Positions 36,004 through 43,708 of a stretch of DNA of 44,196 nucleotides are shown piece by piece. Every line of letters starts with the position of its first letter. Position 1 is the first letter of the stretch. Where the stretch lies: contig CAMBSN010000016.1 in assembly GCA_945870505.1 (NCBI GenBank), forward strand, positions 1-44,196, in the 5' to 3' direction. The notes under the pieces are model-generated. The model saw nothing but the letters and a program-made list of their open reading frames with translations. It made no database searches and was not told the DNA's origin. A program made the translations under genes and the position numbers. This DNA is from Candidatus Kuenenia stuttgartensis. GTDB lineage: Bacteria; Planctomycetota; Planctomycetia; Pirellulales; UBA1268.

Positions 36004-36332
36004 GGGTGCAGGTTGTCAACCTGCACACGCAACCCGCGAAGTCCCGCAGCCGGCCGGCGACATGCTCGGCTCTTTCGGCAAGCGAGTCATACCGGTCACG
36101 CTTGATCTTGAGGCGTTCACCAGGCTCGGGGCTGCCCGTGCCCGTCGCCGGACACTCGCTACGGCCTTCCTGGCCTTCGCTCGCTCGATCCTGACTTCGC
36201 TCCGCCATCCATGGCTGCGCTCGTCAGCAACGCCGGCTCCCGGGCACGGGCAGCCCCTCGCAACCTCCCGTCGCACAGGTCTTCAACCTGTGTTTGTCCT
36301 CTGCCCCCCGTAGCACAGGTTTTCAACCTGTG
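36004..36332 (+). repeat. Repeat cluster 6: variant A, B, A, A
   Basis: In the 454-bp convergent gap between ilvB and the secreted helical protein, a variant A (GTGCAGGTT-GTC-AACCTGCAC, 36005-36025) shows two base pairs exchanged on both sides of the stem. The B element spans 36128-36257 (arms 36128-36143 and 36242-36257, perfectly complementary), with inner hairpins GGCC-TTCCT-GGCC and GCCA-TCCA-TGGC. A copies follow at 36270-36292 (one loop-adjacent mismatch) and 36310-36332. 36333-36402 shows nothing further. Confidence 0.9.
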
Positions 36333-36402
36333 TATCTTCCCGGTTCGCATCGGGATCGGCTGCGCTGGTCCTATGGCGCGCGAGGATCAACTGCTACCCG
36401 GA

Positions 36403-37758
36403 TCAGTTCCCCGCGCCGAATGGATCGCTTCCCGCGGCAGGCTCTGTGGCCGGGGTTGCCGCGGGCTTCGTGGCAGCCGGGGCGCGGGATCCTGCCGCCT
36501 GGCCGAGTCGCTCGATGGCGGCGAACGCCTGTTTCATCGCGGCCGCGTCTGGCGACTGATCGAGGGAGAGAGCCGACTCCCGCAGGGTCTGTGCGATGCC
36601 CTTGGCCCGGGCAGCCGCCTCATCGGCGAGAAGCGAGGCCAGGCCTGCCGTGCCGTCGGCGGTCGCCACCGCCGTGGCGAGTGTCATGAGCCTCCACGCG
36701 TCCCGTCGAACGACGAGCGAGTCGATCAGATCTTCGACCGTGGCACCCGCACCGAACTCGCCCCCGGCTCCCGGAAACCCGGGCGGCATCATTCCTTCGG
36801 ATCCCGGCGAGGCCATTGGCATCATGGGCTGCCCGCTCATCCGGGCCGTCAGGGCCCGTTCCATGGCAGAGGCGATATCGGCCTTGAGAGCCTCAGCGGC
36901 GAGGCTGCGGATCTTTGCCACTGCGTCGCCGGCGTCGATGTTCGAGGTGGTGGTCGCCGTGGCCCCGAGCGCCGCCGCTGCCCGCACGCGAACATCGATC
37001 GGCCGGCCGCCATCGGCCAGGATCGCCATCAGGGCCGCGGCCGCCTCGGGCGTCGACTTCCCCGCCACCGTCGGCAGCATGTCGAGAGCCCGGGAGACGA
37101 GCCAGTCACCGGCAGCACCGTCGGCCGCCGATGCAGGGGACGCGATCACGGCGAGGAGTGGCTTGGTTGCCACCTGTGCGAGCCCCGGATCGGGTGTGCC
37201 CGCGGCCTTCGTCGCCTCCACGTGCTTCGCCAAGCCGGCGGCAGCCGCCACCCGCACGGCCGCCGGAAGTGCGGCGTCGCCCATGACGGTGGCCAGAGGA
37301 CCGATCGCCTCATTCCACGGGCGGCCATCCCTGCCGCGGATCTCGCCGACGAGCAGCATGGCGTTCACGCGGACCACCGGCTCCGCCTGCGGGTTGCGGG
37401 CCTGCGCCACGAGCCAGTCGGCGGCCGTTTTCGCAGCCTTGTCGAGGGCTGTGGCCTCGGTCGTCTTTTCGTTGAGCAGCACGTCCCGCATCCGGCGGCG
37501 AATCCGCTCGATCTGTTTGCGGTTTCCTTCGACGGCAAGTTGCGGGAGGGCGATGCGCTCGAGAAACGCCTTCGACCCGGCGTCGAACTCGCCCTTCTTG
37601 ATTTGGTCGAAATACTTTTTCGCGTCGTCCGAACCCTCGACCTTCGGCCAGGAGCTGAACTGCGGGTCGTCCTGGGCAAACGTCGGCGCGGACGTCACTG
37701 CGGCGATTCCAACGACGGCGCCCGCCAACAGCATCACGATTCGGCGGTGGATCTTCAT
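36403..37758 (-). CDS. Secreted alpha-helical repeat (HEAT-like) protein
   Basis: A 451-residue protein with a signal peptide ending at TFAQ-DD. It is mostly Ala-rich amphipathic helices with HEAT-like hairpins (PVVRVNAMLLVGEI; AALPAAVRVAAAAGLAKHV; RPIDVRVRAAAALGATA). A Met/Pro/Gly-rich insert occurs near 305-335 (SGQPMMPMASPGSEGMMPPGF), and the tail is Ala/Pro-rich. It is the last gene of the PilMN operon; its ATG overlaps the stop of the upstream gene by 4 bases (ATGA). It probably contacts the periplasmic parts of that complex (inference). I do not recognise a named family. Confidence 0.72.
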   Translation of the reverse strand: MKIHRRIVMLLAGAVVGIAAVTSAPTFAQDDPQFSSWPKVEGSDDAKKYFDQIKKGEFDAGSKAFLERIALPQLAVEGNRKQIERIRRRMRDVLLNEKTTEATALDKAAKTAADWLVAQARNPQAEPVVRVNAMLLVGEIRGRDGRPWNEAIGPLATVMGDAALPAAVRVAAAAGLAKHVEATKAAGTPDPGLAQVATKPLLAVIASPASAADGAAGDWLVSRALDMLPTVAGKSTPEAAAALMAILADGGRPIDVRVRAAAALGATATTTSNIDAGDAVAKIRSLAAEALKADIASAMERALTARMSGQPMMPMASPGSEGMMPPGFPGAGGEFGAGATVEDLIDSLVVRRDAWRLMTLATAVATADGTAGLASLLADEAAARAKGIAQTLRESALSLDQSPDAAAMKQAFAAIERLGQAAGSRAPAATKPAATPATEPAAGSDPFGAGN

Positions 37759-39905
37759 TTGTTGGATCCTCGCCGCGGAACCGGAGGCAGGAGTTCGGGC
37801 ACGTCGTTGACCGGAACGGCAGGCGGCTCGAGCGTGGGCATGTAGCGGTCGGCGATCCGCTGCGAGTCGGCAGCCGAGACAAACTCAAACGAGCCGTCGT
37901 CCTTCAGGAAGAGCATCTCGAGGGTCTCGGGCGGCGTGCCGGGTTTGCCGGGCTCCTCCTGCCGGCCGCGGAAGTCGACGAGCACGCGGCCAGTCGTCAC
38001 CTCTTCCCCCTTCATCCGTATGTCCCCCGGCTTGTTGAGGCTCGAGTCAACGTTGGCAAGACCGCCGGTCTCGGTGATCAGGGAGCGAAGCGTGTAGTTG
38101 CCGGTGTTGGAAGTCGGAGCCAGCACGAGCACCTGCAGCGAGCCCGACTTCAGCTTCTTTTCCTTGATCTCCTCCTTGGTCAGGGTCTGCACGAGCAGGG
38201 TGGTCGCATCGGGCACGCTCACCGGTGGCGTTTCGTTGCTCTCTTTGGAGGGCAGCAACTCACCCTTGGCCGACGCCGGGTCGGCGAGGTGCTGGCGATC
38301 GATGCCAAAGTTCGGATTGCGGACCGAGAGTCGCACGCGGTAGCGGTATCGCTGGCCGGCCTTCACGGTCGTGTCGATGAAGCGGAAGAGCCGGAACTCG
38401 GCACCATTTCGCGTGGCGCCCCCCATCTCGCCGGCACCGCCGAACGCAAGGTCGCCGCCCCCGCCTCCGGCCGCAAACGGGAACGGTGATGGATCAACGA
38501 GTTCCTCCTCCGCCCCGCCGTCGGCCGCTGGATACGTGATGCCGAGAATATGGGCCACAGGCACCTTTCCGATCCGCTCCATGCGCACCCGAAGACTGCA
38601 GTTCGTGTCGCGCTTGGGGCCATTGTCGAACTCGAGCGAGCGTGCCCATGCCGCCGACATCACGAACACGGGCTGGTCGCCTGTGCCGAATGCCTCAGTC
38701 GGAAAGGTCACGGAGCCGTCGGCGGATGTGACCTTGAAGGCGACGATGGGGCCATTTCGCAAAGGCTCGTCAACAAGTTGCATGTCGGCGAGCACGCCAA
38801 TCTGACCGTCAAACTCAGCCGCAGAATCCTTGAGCCGCTTGGCGTCGATCGGCACAGCCGGAGAGTCACCCAGCACGCCCGGGGCCGCCTCCTCGAGCAG
38901 CTTCTTCAACTGTGAGCGAAACCAGGGATGAACGGCCTCGAGTCCCCACGGTTCGTCGATCCGCTGCGGGAGCGGGGCGACGTAGCCGATGTCGGTTTCG
39001 GTGCTTCCGAGCACAAAACCTGCCGGTAACGGATCCTGCTGCATAGCTTCAGTGGCCTGACCGGGCGGCGGCGCCATCCCGCCGTCCTGGCCGAAGAGTT
39101 CCACGTTCCTGAGCTTGAGCGGCTTCCACTCGGGAGGTGCCCCGGTGGGGCCGACCACGGCGCGCTCGACGCGGTACTGGTTCCAGTGTGGCAGATCGAG
39201 TTGCGGATCGCGGAATCCCGCCGAACCAAACGCCCGAAGATACTCGTCCTGCTGTTTGGCCGCGGGCACGAGCCCGGTGACCAGCACGTACGGCACGACT
39301 TTTACGCGCTGCCCGGCGGCCATCGCGGGATCGAACTCAGCTGGCGGTTGCTCAGGCACTGGCTCGTCGCCTGGCTTTGGCCGGCGGCCACCAGGGCGAC
39401 GGGGCTGCGTTTCCGGCGCCGGGGCGTCAATCGCCGGACCACGTCCGGGCGGCTGCATCATCGCGGCGGGATCGGTCGTGTCGGGGAGCACGGCGACACC
39501 GGCGATGGCGCGGAGATCCTCGATTGGCAGCACGTCGGGCTTGGCTCGCTTCGCGAGTTCCTGCATGAGCGGCCGATCGAAGAGCGACATGTCGGGTGCC
39601 GGGGCGATCTTCACCTGCTGGGGCCGCCACGGATCAATCGTCGCGGCCAGATCGCCACCCTTGCGGATCGTGTCTGCAGGGGGTTTTGCGGCCGCGTCGA
39701 TGTGCTGGACGGTCTGCGCCGTCAGCTGCGAGACCGCCTCCGGCGTCTGATCGCTCCGGACAGATTTCAATCGCAGGGCGTTAACGCCGTTCCACGCCAG
39801 CCCGAGACCGATCAGGCCGATCAGGCCAACGACGAACTTCTCGCAATGGTTGAGCAGGAAGCCAAGGATGGCATCTTTGTCGAACTTCAGGCTGGGCCGT
39901 TTCAT
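37755..39905 (-). CDS. Large single-TM protein of the PilMN operon
   Basis: A 716-residue protein with a short cytoplasmic basic N-terminus (KRPSLKFDKDAILGFLLNHCEK), one membrane helix (about 24-42, FVVGLIGLIGLGLAWNGVNAL) and a large periplasmic part. A Pro-rich linker near 150-200 contains QPRRPGGRRPKPGDEPVPEQPP. Later come a Gly-rich island (AAGGGGGDLAFGGAGEMGG) and beta-rich segments (QRYRYRVRLSVRNPNFGID). The C-terminus is again Pro-rich. Start and stop both overlap neighbours by 4 bases. The topology suits a pilus/secretion alignment component in a PilP or PilO-like position, but I cannot assign it to a family. Confidence 0.7.
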   Translation of the reverse strand: MKRPSLKFDKDAILGFLLNHCEKFVVGLIGLIGLGLAWNGVNALRLKSVRSDQTPEAVSQLTAQTVQHIDAAAKPPADTIRKGGDLAATIDPWRPQQVKIAPAPDMSLFDRPLMQELAKRAKPDVLPIEDLRAIAGVAVLPDTTDPAAMMQPPGRGPAIDAPAPETQPRRPGGRRPKPGDEPVPEQPPAEFDPAMAAGQRVKVVPYVLVTGLVPAAKQQDEYLRAFGSAGFRDPQLDLPHWNQYRVERAVVGPTGAPPEWKPLKLRNVELFGQDGGMAPPPGQATEAMQQDPLPAGFVLGSTETDIGYVAPLPQRIDEPWGLEAVHPWFRSQLKKLLEEAAPGVLGDSPAVPIDAKRLKDSAAEFDGQIGVLADMQLVDEPLRNGPIVAFKVTSADGSVTFPTEAFGTGDQPVFVMSAAWARSLEFDNGPKRDTNCSLRVRMERIGKVPVAHILGITYPAADGGAEEELVDPSPFPFAAGGGGGDLAFGGAGEMGGATRNGAEFRLFRFIDTTVKAGQRYRYRVRLSVRNPNFGIDRQHLADPASAKGELLPSKESNETPPVSVPDATTLLVQTLTKEEIKEKKLKSGSLQVLVLAPTSNTGNYTLRSLITETGGLANVDSSLNKPGDIRMKGEEVTTGRVLVDFRGRQEEPGKPGTPPETLEMLFLKDDGSFEFVSAADSQRIADRYMPTLEPPAVPVNDVPELLPPVPRRGSNK

Positions 39906-41383
39906 GCTCCACCCTCCCCGGCGGCAGGCGAGCCCCCGCCGATTGCGTTCTTGTCAGGAGGTGGCGCGAGGCCCACCGTGCCACGCAGTTCCACCGTCAC
40001 GTCGAAAGGCCGTAGTCCTCCGTTGTCCGTGAACGCCGACATGGCACCAGCTCCGCCTCCGAGGCCAGCCGCTTGCTGCGAGGGGTTGATCCGCACCTGC
40101 CGCACGTCGATCGGGACAACGCTGGTCGCAAGATCGGCGAGGAGCGTATCGAGTTTCCGCTGATCCATCGTGACCCGGAGCACGAACGGCATGAGGTGCA
40201 CCATCTTCGCGGCAGGAACAGTGGCGAGTTCCGCGGCGCTGAGCGGCTTGCCGGAGAAATCGACGTAGATCCATTCCTTGAGTTGATCATCGGGTGAAGC
40301 GACTGGCGCCGCGGCGGGATCGATGCCGCCCTCGCCCCCCATCATCGGTCCACCGCCCATGGCCGGGCCACTGCCACTGCCGAATCGCGGATTGAGCGGT
40401 CGACCTACGGCCCCACCCTCGCCAGGCATCCCCATCCCGGGATCCATCCCCGGGGGCGGCATGCCCTCGCCGCCAAACTCTCCGCCCCCACCGGCCCCCG
40501 ACGCGGCCTGGATAAAGACCCGCCCGGTGCCCTGACCGCCGGGCTGCTCCTCCGCCGCGGGATAGCCGACGGCGAGTTCGATGACGGAACTCACCGGCGC
40601 GTTGAACGGGCCCGCGGCACCCTCGTTCATCTTCTTGATGACGTCGGCGAACAGCCCATAGACCCAGAGTTCTTCCTGGGCCAGAAGCACCTGCGTGGTC
40701 GACGGCGGCTTCTCCCACTTGAACGAGTCGAAGAGACGCTTCTGATCGCTCGCCGACCAGGCCACGACCGCGTCTGAGCCGCTCGGCGCGGGGCCGGCAC
40801 CGCCGGGCCGTTGGCCCAACTCGCCGCCCATCCCGGGCCGCTGGCCAATCCCACCCAAGCCTCGCGGGCCGGGGCCTGCGTCGAGCCCCGCCGCTCCGGG
40901 TGCAGCTCCCTCGACCATGAAGTCGTCGGCCCCCATTCGCTTCGGCAACTCGCGGACCAGTTCCGGCGCGGTGTTCTGGTAGCGGAGGAGAAGGTCTCGC
41001 TTCAGCGAGCCGCCCGGCTTGAGCGCCGTGACCGCCTTGAGGAAATCGTCTCCCAGTCGTTGCGGCCACGACCGAAGAAACTGCTGGGCCTGCCAGAACT
41101 TCTGCCACTCGGCGAACGTCTCCTCGCGAATCTTTTCCGTCTGCGCCTCGACCGCCTCCGACCAGCCTTCGTTGGGGTGCTCGGCGATCCCCTGCACGCT
41201 CTTAAGCGCCGACACGCGGCTCTCGATCTGCGACCGCTGGCCGCCGATGAGTGTGTCGAGACTGCCGGTGCCGAGCATCAGCATCGGCACCAGCACGACA
41301 GGCACGATCGCCGCGAGGATCCAGAAGTGATACTTCGCGATCGCCGCGACAACCGGGCGGATCTGTTCGGGGATTTGAGGCAT
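39902..41383 (-). CDS. PilO-like inner-membrane protein
   Basis: A 493-residue protein with one N-terminal helix (about 18-38, FWILAAIVPVVLVPMLMLGTG), then a charged helical segment (60-110), two Gly/Pro/Met-rich linkers (about 165-200 and 300-350), and a C-terminal domain with a PilO-like beta-alpha-beta pattern (HLMPFVLRVTMDQRKLDTLLADLATSVVPIDVRQVRI). This order, together with its place directly after a PilM-PilN fusion (17-bp gap), suggests a PilO role in a type IV pilus or type II secretion alignment complex. Sequence similarity to PilO is weak, so the call rests mainly on topology and context. Confidence 0.6.
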   Translation of the reverse strand: MPQIPEQIRPVVAAIAKYHFWILAAIVPVVLVPMLMLGTGSLDTLIGGQRSQIESRVSALKSVQGIAEHPNEGWSEAVEAQTEKIREETFAEWQKFWQAQQFLRSWPQRLGDDFLKAVTALKPGGSLKRDLLLRYQNTAPELVRELPKRMGADDFMVEGAAPGAAGLDAGPGPRGLGGIGQRPGMGGELGQRPGGAGPAPSGSDAVVAWSASDQKRLFDSFKWEKPPSTTQVLLAQEELWVYGLFADVIKKMNEGAAGPFNAPVSSVIELAVGYPAAEEQPGGQGTGRVFIQAASGAGGGGEFGGEGMPPPGMDPGMGMPGEGGAVGRPLNPRFGSGSGPAMGGGPMMGGEGGIDPAAAPVASPDDQLKEWIYVDFSGKPLSAAELATVPAAKMVHLMPFVLRVTMDQRKLDTLLADLATSVVPIDVRQVRINPSQQAAGLGGGAGAMSAFTDNGGLRPFDVTVELRGTVGLAPPPDKNAIGGGSPAAGEGGA

Positions 41384-41400
41384 GGGAGGGGGTCTCGCGG

Positions 41401-43536
41401 CTACTGGACCGCCGCCTCGCCAGCCGCAGGCTGCGGTGGGGGCGGGAGCTTCGACCCGGGAGTGGTCGGCTGCCAGGTGAACTGGAGGATGAAGTCGTAT
41501 CGCTTCAGATCGACGGTGCCCGCCGATGGGTCGCCGGCGCCACCATCGAACCTCGGGCCGGGGCCGGGGGCGACGCCGGTGGCTCCCGTCTGGACCTGAA
41601 ACTTACGGAGCGGCGAAGAGAGCACCAGCACCGGGTACCCGATGCCAAGATCGGCGACGGACACGAGGTCGCCTGACTTCTCGCCGGCGGCGACCGGAAC
41701 CTTGTCGCCCTCACCGAGCAGGTTCTTCACGAGTGTGGAGCGGACGAACTGCTCTCCCTCGTTGCCTTGCTCTTCGTTGTGAAAGTGATGCCCCGTGATC
41801 TGGACAACCCAGCCCGGTCCCGTCGGACCTCCAGCGAACGCGGCCGCCGTGCCATCGGCGGCGGCTGGATCGGCCGGTGGCGTCTCTGCGACCGGCACAG
41901 CCCCGTCCGCGGAAGCCGCAGCCTGCTCGCCCTCTGCCGGGGTGGCCGGCTCACCCTCAGGACGTTCTTTCTCCGCCGCGGCCTTCGTTTCCGCCCAGTT
42001 GCCCTGCACTCCCGCGAACCAGGTCGAGAGATCGGGAAAGAACTGCATGTCGAGACTGTCCACATGGATGTCGCGACGATCCGCGATCTTCTCGGGAAGC
42101 TTTTCTCCGGGATCGCGGGGCAAGATCGCCCGAATCGCCCGCATCAGGTCGAGCGACTGGAACCGGCGCTCCTGAGTCTGCACGAGAAACTGCTGCCAGG
42201 ACGCCGCTTCGTCCTGCTTCTGCTTGACGGCGTCGAGGGCCGAGACGGCCGCCGCCGAACGCGTCTTCGCCTGGTCGGCCGCTGCGAAGGCCTGGGAGTA
42301 TTTCGCCGGAGCGTAGCTCTGCCACGCCAGGAACATGCCCACGAAGTTCACCAGCGCCGCCGAGAGCAGGCCGAGCATCGCCGCCACCGCCCACGGCTTC
42401 TTCGCGGCGATCATCCGGTCGCGGACGATCTCCTTGGGCACAAGGTTGGTCTGGAGGCTCGAAGCCCCGGCCGCCTGCAGCGCCAGGCCGTAGGCCGTGG
42501 CGAAGGCGAGGCGATTCTCGCGGAAGCCGTTCGCGGCGACCGCCGCCCCGTCGAGAGCGTTGTACTTTTCCAACCGCTGGACGTCGAGGTTCAGCTGCTT
42601 GGCCATGAAATCAGAGAGGCCGCGAAGCCGCGCCGCATTTCCAACAAGCAACACCTTGCCGATCTTCAGCGACCTGTCGTTGCTCGTGAAGAACGTCAGC
42701 GACCGCTGGACATCCGAGGTGAAATCGGTGAACACCTGCCGCATCGCCTTGAATACGGCGCGCGGATCGGCCGCCCGGACCGCGTTCCGCTTTTCCTGTT
42801 CGGCCTTCTGGAAGGTGTATTGCATCTCCTTCACGAGTGCCTTCGTGAAGGTGCTTCCGCCGATCGGGACACTCCGCTGGGCCATCTTCAGGCCGTTGGT
42901 GACCACCACGTCGGTCGAATCGACGCCGATCGAGATGAGCACGATCGAGGGCGGAGGCTCGTCGGGATCGATCGATTCGGGGGCGGGCAGCTGGTCGAAC
43001 ATCACCATGTTCGCCAGGGCAATCGGCTGGAGTTGGAGGACGTCCACCTCAATGCCGGCGTTGGTGAGCGGCGCGAGGGCCTTGTTGACCTGCTCCTTCT
43101 TCATCGCGAAGAGCGCCACCTCGGCGTCCATCACGAAGCCGCTCTCCTCGATACCACCCGCGAGCCGCTGCCAGGCCCACTCCACCTGCTCGAGTGGGAA
43201 GGGGATCTGCTGGCTCGCCTCGTAGCGGACAATGTCGGGGATCTTCTTCGCCTCGATGGGCGGCAGCTTGATGAACTTGGAGAGGCCGGACTGGCCCGGG
43301 GCGGCCACGGCCACCCGATCGCCCTCGAGCGAGTGCCGCGAGAGGAACTCCTCGATCGCGGCCTTCACCAGTTCCACCGGATCCGCTTCCGGCTGCGAGA
43401 GCATCATCGGGTATTCGATGTACTCAAACGTGTCGGCGATCAGCTTGCGCGGATCCGATGGCGACACTTGGCAGCGCAGGGCCTTGAGGCCGCACTTGCC
43501 GATATCGATTCCCCAGGCGTACGGACTGCGAGCCAT
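41401..43536 (-). CDS. pilM: PilM-PilN fusion protein (type IV pilus alignment complex)
   Basis: A 711-residue protein. Residues 1-355 form a PilM actin-like ATPase: WGIDIGKCGLKAL at 8-20 (phosphate 1), IVLISIGVDSTDVVV at 198-212, and KVLLVGNAARLRGLSDFMAKQL at 294-315. Residues 361-370 (LQTNLVPKEI) match the PilN N-terminal NLxP motif that normally docks into PilM. A membrane helix follows at 382-404, then a helical stretch, an Ala/Glu/Pro-rich linker, and a PilN-like ferredoxin-type domain from about 572 (GWVVQITGHHFHNEEQG). The two usually separate proteins are thus one chain. First gene of a coupled four-gene operon; no pilB, pilC or pilQ in the window. Confidence 0.85.
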   Translation of the reverse strand: MARSPYAWGIDIGKCGLKALRCQVSPSDPRKLIADTFEYIEYPMMLSQPEADPVELVKAAIEEFLSRHSLEGDRVAVAAPGQSGLSKFIKLPPIEAKKIPDIVRYEASQQIPFPLEQVEWAWQRLAGGIEESGFVMDAEVALFAMKKEQVNKALAPLTNAGIEVDVLQLQPIALANMVMFDQLPAPESIDPDEPPPSIVLISIGVDSTDVVVTNGLKMAQRSVPIGGSTFTKALVKEMQYTFQKAEQEKRNAVRAADPRAVFKAMRQVFTDFTSDVQRSLTFFTSNDRSLKIGKVLLVGNAARLRGLSDFMAKQLNLDVQRLEKYNALDGAAVAANGFRENRLAFATAYGLALQAAGASSLQTNLVPKEIVRDRMIAAKKPWAVAAMLGLLSAALVNFVGMFLAWQSYAPAKYSQAFAAADQAKTRSAAAVSALDAVKQKQDEAASWQQFLVQTQERRFQSLDLMRAIRAILPRDPGEKLPEKIADRRDIHVDSLDMQFFPDLSTWFAGVQGNWAETKAAAEKERPEGEPATPAEGEQAAASADGAVPVAETPPADPAAADGTAAAFAGGPTGPGWVVQITGHHFHNEEQGNEGEQFVRSTLVKNLLGEGDKVPVAAGEKSGDLVSVADLGIGYPVLVLSSPLRKFQVQTGATGVAPGPGPRFDGGAGDPSAGTVDLKRYDFILQFTWQPTTPGSKLPPPPQPAAGEAAVQ

Positions 43537-43708
43537 AAGGGGCCAAGTTCCCGGTGCGGTGGTCGGAGGTGGGTGGGCCGGGAAAAGGACGATTTGGACG
43601 GGCTAAATCCCGCCTCCTCATCACTTTACGAACGCGTTCCCGGGGGTGTCAAACCGTCCCCACTCGCGCCCGGCCGGTTGACGATCGCGATCAACTACAC
43701 TCCCAGCC

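Noticed and set aside
43677-43701. TTGACG and TACACT as a -35/-10 pair before the last gene
   Set aside because: Spacing is only 12 bp and the -10-like box is 8 bases from the ATG; not a credible sigma-70 promoter.
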